Shown here piece after piece: positions 38,473 to 51,011 of a stretch of DNA of 64,000 bases; position 1 is the stretch's first letter; every line of letters begins with the position of its first letter. This DNA comes from Pyrenula massariospora. Its lineage: Eukaryota; Ascomycota; Eurotiomycetes; Pyrenulales; Pyrenulaceae. Under the pieces are notes generated by a model, which was not told the origin of the DNA, made no database searches, and was given only the letters and a program-made list of their open reading frames with translations. The stretch covers positions 1,612,001 to 1,676,000 of the forward strand of contig JAGFMI010000006.1 in assembly GCA_021030905.1 (NCBI GenBank), in the 5' to 3' direction. A program made the position numbers and the translations under genes.

Positions 38473-41400
38473 TGCTTATGGTTGCTTTTAAGAGTGTCAA
38501 TGCCTCGGAGCCGTTGCGCACAAAGTGAACAAGACGAAGGTATGGCAGAATCTATACATAAAATTCCGTGCGTTACTTGCTGATTTACGGGAAAAGCATA
38601 TGCGCGACGTGGCAAAAGACCTGAGCAATAAATTTCACTTAACTCTCTTGGCACGAGATTTGCAGGATGACTTTAGGACAGCAAATACCAGGCCGTAGTT
38701 CTATGGTTGGCTAAGCAGGATCTGTACTGATCAAAGCCAGGAAAGGTGTTCCAAATTTTCGCGCAGCTCGGAGGATGAGAATTGGCTAAATATAGTAGAA
38801 TGTACTGGAAACGGCTTCAAATAATAAAAGGTTGAAGATCGGGCTCCAGCTTTGAGAGCTTACTCTCCTAAGAAGAATTCACCTTCCAGTATCATTGCCG
38901 TGAGACTTTCTTTCAATCGCTCACTTGGTAACAGCTGGCGGTCTGTGGCCGAATTCTCATCCAGGAATCGTTCTAATAGACAGCGTTGGAACAGAGTATT
39001 TTTGGGAAATGTATCGCTAGAGTTTGTGTTAGCGTCGGAATAATTTCTGCAATATCGGATGCTCAGGCAAAATTTCATCTTCTATAGCTTCGCTTTTGGT
39101 AAATAGCCATTGTAAAATTGATGGCACAAACACTGACGAAGAACGGAAGTCCGAAGATCCGAAGTTGAGCCGATGGCTTCTCTCGGATTTGCAAGGTTTG
39201 CTGTACCTTTATCGCGTTATCACGATATCGGAGTCGAGTGGCATGTCCGGAGACCCTACGATAATGGAACAGGCACAGTATCTCAGAACGGATTGAGTGA
39301 GATCTTGGTACAAGGTAAGTTCGGGCGAGTGGTACAGCTAAGATATGCCCATGAACACCGACCGCGGTAGTAGTCTCCCGTTTTGATAATGGCTGATGAT
39401 TCCACTCAATATCTCCCGCGACGCAGGGAATCACCTTCTATGACTGTTACACTTCAAGCCCGTCCGAGTTCTTCATATGTTAGATATGGATCCGCCCTAC
39501 TCATTGAGCTATCAGGCGGCCTCCTGGAACTGCTCGTAGGGATCGACTGCCAACTCCGGACTCATGCTTGGACAGCCCAGCCAGCTGGTCAATCAGCTAC
39601 AGACTCGGCAACTCCCAGAATATTCCGAAAATGCTGCGAATCCCGTTTCATAAGCTCTTCGTCATTCACAGGGTCAGACGCACCAATCTCCGCCTAGTGT
39701 AGCCCCCACGCTTGTCCAACGTGTACAAGATCCGCATCAATTGACGTAGTCTTTGATGGAAGCTCCAACTTAGTAACCTCCTCGAACACCATTAGCAATC
39801 TCGCAAAGTGGGCAAACTGCATCACTTGCAGATGGACATCGCTAATAAATAAATTAACCTTTGCCAGCACTCATCAGTCGAACTACCGAAGAGAGAGATA
39901 TCGTGCTATCCAATCCTAGGACCGGAGCAGTCGGAGAAAAGGCGAGGTCATTCAAGGGAGAATCCGTGCAGCTCATGAAGCGTACGCAGCGTTGAATGCT
40001 AAGGACGTCTCTGGTTTATACCCGTTGAAAACTAAACAACGCGCAATCGCTAGGATTACTCCCAAGCATGAAGTGACGACTGAGGTCTGATAGCCGATCA
40101 ATGAACCTGGAAAAATTGGTGAACAACCCGAAATTGCAAAAGAGAAGTCAAAATCACGTTTCACCGTAAGATTACCCTCAAGTTGTAGCTAGTGGAGAGC
40201 GGCAAAGCCTTTCCCAAGCTCCAGATCCTAAACGACAAAGAAAGAGAAATTTTTATACTGGGATCCAATTTCAAAAAGACAGAAACCACTCAACAACCAT
40301 GGCGGACAAGCAATTTGACCTTTCTCACCGGAGCTATAAGGAGGACCATGACGTTGTCCAAGCTGGACCCCAACTTTCTACAGAGCGTGGCGAAGACCAT
40401 GAGCAATTAAAGCATAAATGTTTAAGGCTCGAAGCAAGAGTAGCGGAGCTGCTTCGAAAGCTCGAACACAAACCCGCCACGGAACAACCTCATGTCAAAG
40501 AGACTGTACGGTCAAGCAGGAGCGGAAAGAAAAGACGCCGCACCTGGGCTTGCGAACAGTAACTTCAAGTACCTTCTAGTGGTCAGTCATATTGCATGTC
40601 ACGATGTCGAAGGCGACACCCTGGCTTCAAGACAAGATCAGATATCCGAGATATCCGTACACGATCAAGTCGGCTTCAAGCTCGAGGTAGTGACAAACTC
40701 GAGCAAGAGTGCCAGAGAATCTGAGCAGTATTGCCTTGAACGACATCAACGAACAGATTATTACGTTGCAGGGCTACGAGATCAATCAAAGAGCAGATCC
40801 ATTTATCCCATGCAGAACGCGAGAAAGTGGAGCACAGCCATGTCAATCGGCGGAGATGGGAATGCCTCCTCTGTTCAAAAGTCTCGGAACGGGTTGAATA
40901 GCAGCTCGTTGACTACAAAGGATGCGACGTCCGAAAAATGTATCCGATTTCTCAAGTCCTGCCAGATCTAAGAAGCTGGGGCTGTTGTTGGCTATCGATG
41001 ATACAATAAATTAGCCCATCGGATTAAGGCTTTCCCACAACCGAGTGATCAAGACTCACTGAAGCTAGATTGCCATAGTTTTTGTCAAATATGAGCGACA
41101 TATTAAGGCTCGCCCTTGGCCGGGTGATCAAGATCAGCCACGAGAGGTTAGACCGATATGCAATTGATTAATTTCGGTTCGGAATGTTCGCCTTGGGATC
41201 AGGGAGCAGCAGAGCGGAGCGGCGAAATCTCACTAAAGATAAACTCACGCCTGGCCATTTTTTCACCAACCTCGTTCTTCAGTAGGAATATTTGTGGACC
41301 GAGACTAAGATAGAAATTTCTCACCCGTGTCAATGCTCGTGAGGAGAAAGGAAAAGGAAACCCTCTAGATCCACGCTCCAAGCTCCAAGCGAATGAATCG

Positions 41401-41930
41401 ATCTGCCGAATCCACTTTGATCAACTGTGTATCCCATGGACTACCATCCAATCCGTCTTTTTTCGCCTATCTATTACTCGTCTAAACTCTATCTCCTTCG
41501 CCCATCCCCACGCAATCCCAAACTCGAATCCACCTATATCGAATACGCCTCCCACGTTCCATTACCGCTCTCACCGCTGGAAAACCTCCTCGTGTTCGCC
41601 CATAGCACCTATGGGAGCAAAGGAACATACCATAAACGCAATCAATCTCCACCGTCTCCTCATCGCCTCCGTTCCCGCCGTTCATCCTCCTCATCACTAC
41701 CCTCCTCCACACTAGCCGCCAGCGACCTCACCCCCGTACTCGCCGCACAACCCCCCTCCCCCTCCCGCAGTCAACCTACTGGGAACCTCACTCACCGCCG
41801 CAATCCCTACCCACCTCCCCATCCAAATCCACAACCCGGCAAACCCTACCCTGACCTGCGCCGGCCCCCCCGTCGTCCACAGCCCGCCGTCAGCCAGTGC
41901 ATGTCTTGCAGGTCCTCCGCGCATTGCGGG
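38473..41930. other. Gene-poor stretch, possibly with decayed coding sequence
   Basis: About 3.5 kb with no convincing intact gene. Between 40299 and 40960 several short frames read like a coiled-coil protein (LKHKCLRLEARVAELLRKLE, then a basic KKRRRT run) broken by stops and frame changes. This may be an old pseudogene, but no family can be named. 38860-39700 has short frames only. Confidence 0.35.
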
Positions 41931-42230
41931 ACCTTGGTGAGGGTTTTGGGCAGCCATTTGCAGTGCTGGGCGAGGGCGTGGAGGGGGAGGGGTGGGTGAT
42001 GGGGTAGGTGAGGGTGCCACGGTAGGTGGGGCAGTGGGGTGAGGGGGAGTGGGTGAGGTGGTGGTGGAGGCAGGTGGGGTGGAAGGGGGGGTAGCAGGGG
42101 GTGTGGGTTAGGGTTGGGAAGGGGGAGGGGGAGTGGCAGAGGGTTCAGGGGCCGGAGGGGTGGTGGCGGGGGAGGAGGGGGAGAGGGAGGAGTTGAGGAA
42201 ATAGGGGGGGTTAGGAGGTCATGCCGGTCG
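41712..42230 (-). pseudogene. Possible decayed RING-finger gene in G-rich low-complexity DNA
   Basis: Read on the minus strand, 42095-42013 gives a RING-like end (FHPTCLHHHL, then CPTYRGTL) in which the last zinc Cys is Tyr and the usual CGH is CYP. In another frame, 41985-41885 gives CKWLPKTLTKVPQCAEDLQD, which reads like the continuation of the protein. A frame change separates them, and no clean intron fits. The plus strand is a long G-rich tract here. The TGC-to-TAC change would be a G-to-A transition. Evidence is weak and the call is tentative. Confidence 0.25.
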
Positions 42231-42806
42231 GATCAAATCTAGGGAGAGCCAAAATGCGGGGCTAATGGGGTGCTTGGCTTCGCGTCTTCTTTATCCAGAG
42301 CTCGGTGGCTGTGAAGGTTGGGGGTGTACTCTACTCTCTGGTATAACTATCGGAAATGCAAATTTAGGCTTGACGAAGCTCGGAGCTGGGAATATGTATT
42401 TTCATTCAAATCCTAGACATGTAGCTGAGATTGAAATGATTCAATATGACAAGATCGACAGTGTAGACAAGGCACCTCAGCCGAGATTCATTGTGAGCGT
42501 GAAAGAAGACAGAATGAAAGGCGGAGACAAACAGACTTGTCGACGGCGGCTTGGTCCGAGCACCCACGCACAATTATTTGATACACTGAAGCAGAAGTAG
42601 AAGGAGAGCAACGACGATACTGGAGGTAACAAAATCCATGACCGTCAAGCCTGGGAGCTAGTTTTGGCATTCTCAGGGGAATCTGTACCAGTAGCAACAA
42701 CCAACCAACCGGCTTCCGCAGACTCGTTCCTCCCCCTGAAAAGAACCAACACATTCCCATTACCGATCCCTGGGCAAGACAAAGGTAATCCCACCCGCCA
42801 ATCCTC

Positions 42807-43743
42807 TCACAAATACCGCCCAAAAAGCTCCGCACACTTCGCCCCCGCCTTGTCGACTTTATCATACAGATCCGCGTGCGTCAACCCCTCCAAAACCACC
42901 AGCTCCTTCGGCTTCCTAGCCTTGGCAACCCTATCCTCGCTGTACCACCTCGTCGCCGCCTTAGTCCCCGTAATCATCAGCAAGGGCCGGGGGCTGATCA
43001 TATCGTTCAGCGCAAAGGCGTTAAAATTGCCCATGATGTCCCAACTCCGGGGCAGACAAGTATTCGTCGCGCGCGTGGTTGCCCCGGGGCCTGCGGTTGT
43101 ACGCCGCGAGGTCTCCGGCCTGTCCGGCGGCATTTCCTCGATGTTGGCGGGCAGCATGTGGACGATGGGGACCGTCCCGCCGGTGAGGTCGCTAATGCGG
43201 TCCCGCGCCGCGGCCTCGAGCCGGGTGCGCAGGACGTCCAGGTTCGAGCTGTGCTTGTCGAAGCGGCGGCGGCGGCCACGTAGGCTTTGATGCGCAGGTC
43301 GGTCTGCGTCGCGAAGGGGGTGTAGCCGCCGCCCGAGGCGCAGATGCCTAGGACGCCGATCTTGGAGGGGTTGATGGATTGGAGGCCGGTGAGGTAGGTG
43401 ACGGCGGACTTGATGTCTTCGACGCGTTGGTATCGTCTTCGAGGTTGCGGGGCGTGCCTTCGGATTCGCCCTGGTAGGCGGCGTCGTAGGTGAGGCAGGT
43501 GAAGCTCGCGCGTGTGAGGACGCGGGCGTAGTTGGCGGGTGATTACTCTTTGATTGAGGTCCAGGGGTGGCAGATGATTATTGCTGCACCGGCGCGATCT
43601 GGCGAGTCTGGTGCGGGCCGGTAGAGGTGCGCGTCAAGTCTGAGGTTGTGCGCGAGGAAGGAAACATTCTCGGGATTGGGATCTGAGCCTATTGTCACGG
43701 TGTGGTCGAGATGTCGTGTGAGTTGTGTGCCTGGGTTCAGCAA
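42807..43743 (-). pseudogene. Broken alpha/beta-hydrolase gene
   Basis: Three frames together spell one alpha/beta-hydrolase of the dienelactone-hydrolase/S15-like type. HLDHTVTIGSDPNPENVSFL and IIICHPWTSIKE lead in. Then come YQGESEGTPRNLED, the nucleophile region IGVLGICASGGGY, MLPANIEEMP, ISPRPLLMITGT and a C-terminal His in LEGLTHADLYD. Three lesions break it: a TAA stop at 43543-43545 where a Gln codon would fit, a one-base loss near 43430, and a frameshift in the GCC run at about 43262-43277. The two frameshifts lie in repetitive GC-rich runs and could be assembly errors; the stop is harder to explain that way. A possible first exon begins at 43824, but its phase does not fit. Confidence 0.75.
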
Positions 43744-43824
43744 AAAAGTTCAGGAGAGGCAAAGTAGTTGTGTAGGCTCATTTCCCTTCTTGATGTCCTC
43801 CACTTACCTTTTCCTAGACGTCAT

Positions 43825-44519
43825 GGCGGGTGAATGAGAAAGCGAGAAGGCGAAGCTCCCCGGAACAACTCGTTGTCGCTTCTAAAGTCTCTGCTCATTG
43901 CCATCCCATGTCGTCAGTGGCGGAGGGAATTGGTGCGGGGAGGAAAAACATGTGAGTGGCCGCAGAGAGGAGAGACAGCGGTGGGTAACGCAGGGAAAGA
44001 TTATAGAAGTCTGCTAAAAGGTTTCCTTAGTGCTCCGGTCCCTGAGCAACCCTATTCCATGAACAATTTTGAACAATATTCGAGGTCTTCGGCTCTTTCA
44101 TCCTCAACAGACTTTCATACATCTACAGGAATTCTTCCAGCAACTCCATCACCGTGACCCGAGTTCCCCCGCCCTCCTCCGCCATTGCATATTCCAGCTA
44201 CGCTCAATAAAATTCTAGATGATCAGCGCTTAGGCTCCCTGTCCCAGCCCCACAACGGATATATCATCATAGCTGTTGCTTTTTCAGGTGCTTGGTGAAA
44301 ACAATATATTCTTGAGATCCTCTGCAACCACCTGCGAACCAGGAAGCGATGGCCAAGATTCAAGTGGCTGGTAGGCTTGCTAAATTAGCCTTTGAGTGAC
44401 ACTTTCCCTCCCAGTAGAATGTATCGCTCTTCGGATCATTCCACTGTTGTGCCAAGGGTGCTTGCTGAAAAGCGCTTGGATTTCTTCATAGCTCCAGTAA
44501 TGATATCATGTACCCGAGT
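43825..44519. other. Intergenic
   Basis: About 700 bases upstream of the broken hydrolase and downstream of the small F-box-like gene. No gene or repeat is visible. Confidence 0.45.
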
Positions 44520-44843
44520 TTAAGCCATACAGGCCTCGTGCAACCTCGCGCGGGTATCGGCGCCGACAACGTAACCCTTCTTCAAATGTATGACTCGAAA
44601 GGCCATCTGCTGATAGAACCATTTCCTTTTCTGTCGCGCCTCTTTTGCTCGTCGGCAAAATGATGGTGTATGATCTGCCCATTCGTACAGGTACGAGCAC
44701 GTTGAAGTGAGTTTAAGCATTGAACGGACGTCCAGAAAGTCGTAGAGCTCGTTAGCGAGACCGATAGAATAAAAGATTAGGAGCCCAGGTCGCGCCTCGC
44801 TTAGGCGAGCAACATGATATGCAGGCGGGCGCCGGCGAACCAT
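44520..44843 (-). CDS. Small F-box-like protein (tentative)
   Basis: An uninterrupted 107-residue frame with a true ATG. The middle, ANELYDFLDVRSMLKLTSTC, has the Leu spacing of an F-box helix bundle (L-x-x-E-L-x-x-x-L, then L-x-L-T-x-x-C). The rest is basic (KEARQKRKWFYQQ). An F-box would link a target to an SCF ubiquitin ligase, but no substrate-binding repeats follow, so it may be a truncated or short family member. Expression is unproven. Confidence 0.4.
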   Translation of the reverse strand: MVRRRPPAYHVARLSEARPGLLIFYSIGLANELYDFLDVRSMLKLTSTCSYLYEWADHTPSFCRRAKEARQKRKWFYQQMAFRVIHLKKGYVVGADTRARLHEACMA

Positions 44844-45763
44844 GTCTGTGCTTCTTTTGCGTGTAACAGGGAAGTTGTACAGAAATGATATAAACTTAAC
44901 GTGGCGTTTTGTTGGAGGAGAGAATGATCAGGTAAAGCTATGTCTGCTGGAAGATCTCGAATGATGGTAGTGATCTAGAGCCACGTAGTTTAGCTTTAGC
45001 CTAGTGAATTTTTGTGCGAGGTTATATCACTGAGCCTGCTATTGGTTCACAGCAAGTCTAGCTTTAGAGTGTCAAAGTCCTTCCAAGTCAGAAGATGAGC
45101 CTAGGTGTTTGGCGGTTGTGATGATTGCGGTTTCGCGATGATCATCAATGGAAGACCATCATTCCATTTGTTTTGGCACCGAAATGATCGTTCCAATGGT
45201 TGAACAGCTGTCGGTTGAGCTTCAGCCAAACAGGTAGAGAAGATAAAATATGTCCTTTCCAAAAGCTCAGTCGGGAGGTTTGATGCTGAAATCTTCAGCA
45301 GACACATGTGTCCGACTAGAATAATACATAAAGAAAAGTTGTTTCACTGCCATCGCACCGTCCTAAGACAAAAGCCCTCGCACTAGATTCATTGACGGGT
45401 TTCACGTCTGGGAGGAGGGACTTCCACAACGAAGTTCGGATCTCGGACCCACTAATACGCATCAGGACGAACAGCTCGCCAAGCCTCATCCGCGTGCCCC
45501 GCGTTGGTTGCGCGTCAGACTTCTCGCACGTGATCATATGATGTCACAAGGCAATGCCCCATGCCGTCATCCAACAACAAAGCCTTACAATCACAACAAC
45601 ATCTCTAACAATTCCATCACCAAGCCAGAGCATATAAGATCTCTCAAAACCTGCACGCAGCTGACAGACCTCGCGAAACCCTCCGCGAAACCCCCAGCCA
45701 AGAATCCCAAATCAAATACCCAAATCAAATACCCAAACCAAAACCCCGCTAAACCCACCAACA
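44844..45763. other. Intergenic
   Basis: About 920 bases. A 13-base direct repeat (two units, 45707-45732, CCAAATCAAATAC) lies in the likely leader of the next gene. Nothing else is seen. Confidence 0.45.
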
Positions 45764-46051
45764 ATGGCACCCCTCGACAACAACTCCTCCTCCGGCCTAA
45801 GCAAGGGCGTCAACTTCGTAACCTCCACCGTCGGGAACACCGTCTCAGGCGTCAGCAACACCGTCGGTGGGGTGGTTGGCGCTGCGGGCCGTGGGCTTGG
45901 CGAGACGGTCAACGGCGTGACGGGGAACGTTGGCAAGCCGCTTGGCGACGGGCTGGCGAACGTCGGGACCGGTGTCGAGAACGGCGCGAAAGATATTGGG
46001 AAGGGGGCCAAGGATGCGGGGGAGGGGCGGAGTGGGCCGTTGTTTAAGTAG
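45764..46051 (+). CDS. Small Gly/Val/Asn-rich repetitive protein
   Basis: A 95-residue single-exon protein. Degenerate heptad-like units of the form G-x-x-V-x-x-V and T-V-x-G-V-x-N (TVGNTVSGVSNTVGGVVG, then ETVNGVTGNVGKPLGDGL) fill most of it. There is no signal peptide or transmembrane segment. The regular small-residue/Val pattern suggests an amphipathic helix or a surface-seeking, stress-type protein, as in many uncharacterised small fungal proteins. An A/C-rich leader with a good ATG context (ACAATGG) precedes it. The function is unknown. Confidence 0.6.
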   Translation: MAPLDNNSSSGLSKGVNFVTSTVGNTVSGVSNTVGGVVGAAGRGLGETVNGVTGNVGKPLGDGLANVGTGVENGAKDIGKGAKDAGEGRSGPLFK

Positions 46052-46891
46052 GATAAAGGAGGGGGAAGATTGATGGGTTTGGTGGATTGGGTTGAGTGGT
46101 TTCTCGAAGAGATGAGGGATGCGCTATGATCATTTTATAGGGAATGGGCGGCAAGATTGGCTATCTAGGTGTTGCGAGGATATTATGTCGAGAAAATTAT
46201 GTTTGCGTCTGTATCGGGCTGGGTCATCTTTGAGGCAGATCAGTGGCGAGCACCGCACGGGGCCTGAGAAGAAACTTTACGAATCTCTCTTGAATTTCCT
46301 TCTCAGCGACACCTGTAGATGTCATCGACACCTCACTGGGTGCGTGATCAGAAATCTGTGCTCACTCGCTGCGTTACAATATGATAAATCATCGAAAGCG
46401 ACATAGAACGATTTGTACTAGCCAATGAGGCACATTTAGCCACTCGGCTCTTTAGATCAAGCTCGCCAGAGTTCCATATAACATACCATAAATCAGATCA
46501 TTTTGTCCTTGATCTTCTATTGGCCGCTAGTTTGAAGCTCTTGGAGCCAACACAATACAAACGCCATTATGAGACATTACACACTTTCTGCCCTATACAA
46601 CCGCTTCCGGTCCTACAGTGTAAAGCGGCTAAATGACTTCGTAGCTCGTCGATTAGCAAGTCATCAAAGAATGAATTGATATCACCCACCATTATCTTTC
46701 CTCGATCAATGTTCTGGTTTGCATGTTCCATTGTCGTTGGCGCATAACGCCACAAGCGGAGGGGCTGGCTGCAAAAGCAGCCTTGGAGTTCGCCTGCAAG
46801 GCTGGCAGCTGAAGATTCGTCTGACTTTCCTCTCCGACCGGAATCAAAGATTTCTTCATCTTTCTGATCTCACGAGCATGTTTCAAGACTA
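46052..46891. other. Intergenic
   Basis: About 840 bases between the small repetitive protein and the next gene. No gene is visible on either strand. Confidence 0.45.
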
Positions 46892-48335
46892 ATGGCAGAA
46901 ATAGTTGGGCTCGTCGCAAGCATTGCTACTCTTGCTGAAACCGGCTTCAAGGTCTCGAAAGCCATCTCCCGTATCGCTGAAGAATTTGGAACCGCGGGCG
47001 CGCAAATCAAAGCAATTGGGACCGACACCCGAGCCGTACCACTGATCCTCCGAGAGATCCCCAAACGACTGAACAGAGTCCCCAAAGTCTCTGAAGAGGC
47101 TCGAGATGTCGCAGCGGATATTGTGGCACTGTGCAAATCTACTGTCGAAGACATCCAAGACCTTTTGACATCGCTACAACCTCTACAGGGCAATGAGCTG
47201 AGCATCAAACAAAAAACAAAATGGCTTTTCACAAAATCCAAAGCTTCGCTGCGAAGGGCAGCGCTTGATTCATTGAAATTGACTTTAAGTCTCTTTGTTC
47301 ATACCCTAGAGTTCTTGGAAAGCGGCGAGATAGAGTGAGACATCAGAAAACTCATGTATGACAATCAGCTAAGTCTGTTCCAGCGAAAACATCAGAGAGG
47401 AGGTCGATGCTCTCATAACCGACACCAAAAACACCAAAACATATTTTCTCAATGCTGAATATGCGGACCAAAAGACAGAGAAGGCTTGTCAGATGGCTGA
47501 AGAAAAAGTAACATCAGACCGTCTTCAGTCAAAACGGGGCGGATCATCCGGCCACAACATTACAAATCTGAATTCAACGAGTACTGATGCGTCCGTTGAG
47601 GTAGATTTCTATAACGCGGGAAAAGGGAAATCAGAAGAAAATAGCCAGTTGCAGCTTTACGATCCCCAGAAGAACCTTTCCCTAATGCGACAAATATCCG
47701 ACAACCACTTTATTCTCATCGCAGAATATCTTCGGGTACAAAAGCTTGCTAGCACTTTTGCCCTTGTGGTGATGGATTCAGCGACTAGCTCCCTCGATGA
47801 TCAAATTTATCAGTCAGCAGATCGGGAGACCTTCCTGTCTTCTACTAGATATAGAAGATCTGACGTTGATGATCAAGAACATCTCGATCCTCGCAATGTT
47901 GGAGCTGGAATAAGTAAATTAACACCTGAAACCTCTGGTCCACGTCAGATGATCCGGTTTCGATTTGATACTTGGGATGAGTATCCGAAATACTGGCACC
48001 CGATTGCTTTCTCTCTGAAATGGAAAGTGAGTAATAAGTCGCGGATATATCTACCCTAAGTTTTCAATACTAAGTCTTTCTTATAGGAGGTGCACTGCAG
48101 TATCATAAACCTCGCAAACCAGCTTAGTCTTGGGATATATGATCAACAAGTGATCCAATCTCAAGAATTCATGCTTTTCGACTCTAGAAATCTAGCGATC
48201 CCCCCACATTTATGGGCTGATTTAGCCAAGCCAGGCATAAGCCTCGAATTGCGCTCAAATATTATATCCCCCAATCTACTAAAGCCGTTCCGTACATATC
48301 GGAGCGCATTTAAAATAAGGCCAGTCAGGGGATAA
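46892..48335 (+). CDS. Fungal STAND-type N-terminal domain protein without NACHT domain
   Basis: Three exons (46892-47334, 47384-48026, 48087-48335) give 444 residues. Residues 1-150 begin MAEIVGLVASIATLAETGFK and include KQKTKWLFTKSKASLRRAAL. This is the helical N-terminal domain found at the front of many fungal NLR/STAND receptors and related proteins. The first splice restores TDTKNTKTYFLNAEYAD, also typical of that domain. The C-terminal part, with FMLFDSRNLAIPPHLWADL and then PGISLELRS, resembles the tail of a ubiquitin-like domain, but this is tentative. No NACHT or NB-ARC ATPase and no WD or ankyrin repeats are present. It could be a stand-alone partner in heterokaryon-incompatibility-type signalling; that role is inferred from the domain only. 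Confidence 0.75.
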
Positions 48336-50666
48336 TGAGAGCAGTCATCTGGAAAAGGATTGCCATTTATGGAAGAGCCGCCACATCGAGAAGAGTCGCC
48401 ATATATAGAAGTATAGCTAGATGGCAAAGGTTGGGTGCACAGATGTTAATGGTTGATCAGCGTAAAACATGGGCTGTCGGTCAGGAAGAATGCAGAATGA
48501 CTCTTTAAGGAAGTAAACGAGTAGTTTTCCGGGAACAGGTGTAACAATCTTTTCCAGAAAATTGAAGACTTTTCCTCAGAAATAGTTACATGAACACACA
48601 CAATGATTAAAAAGTAAGCACATTCCCAGTCATCACTAATGAATTAATCCCAAAGTTCCGTCAGAAATCAACAACTATAGAAGAAGTAGCAACAAAGCTT
48701 ATCATGACGAACACCACAACCCATGAAGCATTATACAAATATCAATGAGGCGACAGCAAATCCATCACGTGCAATCGCCTACAAGCAACGCTACGCAGGC
48801 GGACACCACGCAGAAACATCCTTCTTTAGGTGATAGCCCGGCAATCGCAAGCTGATCCCCCAGGCCCCCTCTCCTAAACCATCACCCGGCCCCATACTAG
48901 CTAGCGCATGCAATTGTGCCTGACTGACCCATGCTATCTCGCTCTGATACAACATGGATGGAAGATTGCTATCCTCGTTCCGACTAGTGTGGTACAGCAG
49001 TGAGGATCCAAAACCGCAATACAAGGGGAAATATCAATACAAGGACATCCCTCGTCAGAAGACCTTTACACCTCAATACTTTTCTCCTTGCCTAAATATG
49101 CCTGGGAAGAATGCAAAATTAATCACTTAGATCCATGGATAAGCGTGGATTCTCGGTGGATGTTCTCGCTCTCCTCTTCAATTGCAAACGCTGGCTACAA
49201 CCACCGGCCTGCCATTTCTGTCCCTCGACCTTCGAGATCCCCTTCTCCCTACGCCTTTCCTTCCCGGCCTACTACTATCCCTACCGTCTACCCTTCTTAC
49301 GCCCGTCTACCTCCCCTCAGCCTTCCACTTTAGTTCTCAGAGATAACCCGACCACACTCATGACACTTTATGGCAACCTCAAGGCGAGCGGGTGGTATGG
49401 GTAACATGGTGTGAGGTTATCTCTACAGGGAAAGAAGGGAATTTAAGACCAGGACAAGGAGGCAGCAAGTGTGAGAGACTATCTTAAAGGAGGGGGAGAC
49501 GGAGTCAGTCTATGGGCCACTATCTAAGAGAAGAGTGATGAGAGGGTTATGGGAAGGTAATGTGGGTCAAGGGAGCATGTGTTGTTGTGAGGGACTGAAA
49601 TTGTGCAAGGTCTGATTTAGCAAGCTCCCTTGCTACAGTAAGTTCCTGCGTCCTAGGAGTGTTGAATCAACGACAGGCAGCGGCTCAATGTCAAATAGTC
49701 CCCTACTCATCGCCATGCCCAACAGCATTCCCACCCCTACCCAGCTACCTCCTAACCAAACAACCACCCCATCCCGCGACCCTCCCTCACACCCCCACAC
49801 CCCCCAAAACACACCAGCAAACCCAAACAAATCACCTCGTAACGCACCCCTTACACCCCCTCGCCCCGCACGGATACGGACAAGCCTTACTATTGCACGG
49901 CTCGCACCGCTTCACAAGAAACATATTACCCTCCGCGACCGCATTGGACGACTCGCTGCGCGTGTCAGCTGTGCATGCACCACTGATTCTTTTGTTGTTG
50001 TGGGGACTTACGGGGGAAGGGCGAGGATTGGGGTGGTGAGGACGAGGGTGAGGAGGGTGAGGAGGGTGGTTGTGGGCTTCATTGTTGATGGAGTTTTGGG
50101 TTGGTGATTTGGTTGAGGGCGGTGTGGTCGAGGATGGTGAAGTTGGGGAGTTGGGGAGGTTTATGTATACTTGGGGGAATGGGGAGGGGGGTGGGATAAT
50201 GTTGCCGGGTGATATGGGGTTCGGTCCGGGATAGGTGATTTGCGCCTTTGTAAAGTGGGTCTTGTTAGGATGGAACGAAGGGAGAAATTTGCGGAGAAAC
50301 GATTAGCTCACGGCAACTTGTGTCAATGCAAGGATGACAGGTAGATTTGCGGTTGATGAGAAGCGTATTCCGAAGTCAAAGTTCCACCGGTAGGGAAGCA
50401 CGCAAGCGGGCGGTGAGATTTAAGTTTTAGACTTTAGGCGGAAGGAACAAGGTAGGACATATTGTGTTGGAGAAGAAGGAGCTACAGGTGAGCAGATCGG
50501 AGGCGTGGAATGTCAGGTTGCAGTCAGTCAGGCGGTCGAGAGCAATCGACCTAGACATGAGCGAGGAGAGGATATGTGGTTTAATCCAAATGCATTAGAG
50601 CCCACTCAGGGATGAATGAGGAACTAAGCCATGATGGTCAATTGAGAGCAGATCTCTTTCCTAGAA
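48336..50666. other. Gene-poor stretch with a C-rich to G-rich switch
   Basis: About 2.3 kb. At 49690-50260 the top strand changes from strongly C-rich to strongly G-rich near 49970, the same pattern seen inside nearby real genes. Forward frames here read low-complexity Pro/Thr sequence and match no family, so a gene is possible but unsupported. Confidence 0.4.
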
Positions 50667-51011
50667 ATGACTGTAACGCATGTGGACCCTTGTGAAGGCC
50701 ACAAATCCAGTCGCGTGAGAGACGTCGCTCTAGCAGAGGCAATCGCAATACGTGGCTCGCGTGACGATCCATTATGCTCATTACGCCATAACGAAACAGG
50801 AGCTTATACGTCTTGGAAGGATTTATTGGCGCAGGGAGACAACAAAAACCGTGTTCAGAGCAGGAATTTGGATTCGGTAGATCTGATGGTGGATATTATG
50901 ATGATCCCGAACACGGAGGTACGATCGTCGAGTTCTGACTGCTCAGAAGGATCCGATTTATTGGAGGCAGGATCTGCACCGTTGCAAAGCGTTTTGCTTC
51001 CCCCACAGTAG
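50667..51011 (+). CDS. Hypothetical protein, 114 residues
   Basis: An ATG-initiated frame (MTVTHVDPCEGHKSSRVRDV) ending in LLPPQ. It is acidic and Ser-rich, with no signal peptide, membrane segment or known motif. It points toward the 3' end of the first secreted Cys-rich gene. I have no family match, so it may be a chance frame. Confidence 0.25.
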   Translation: MTVTHVDPCEGHKSSRVRDVALAEAIAIRGSRDDPLCSLRHNETGAYTSWKDLLAQGDNKNRVQSRNLDSVDLMVDIMMIPNTEVRSSSSDCSEGSDLLEAGSAPLQSVLLPPQ

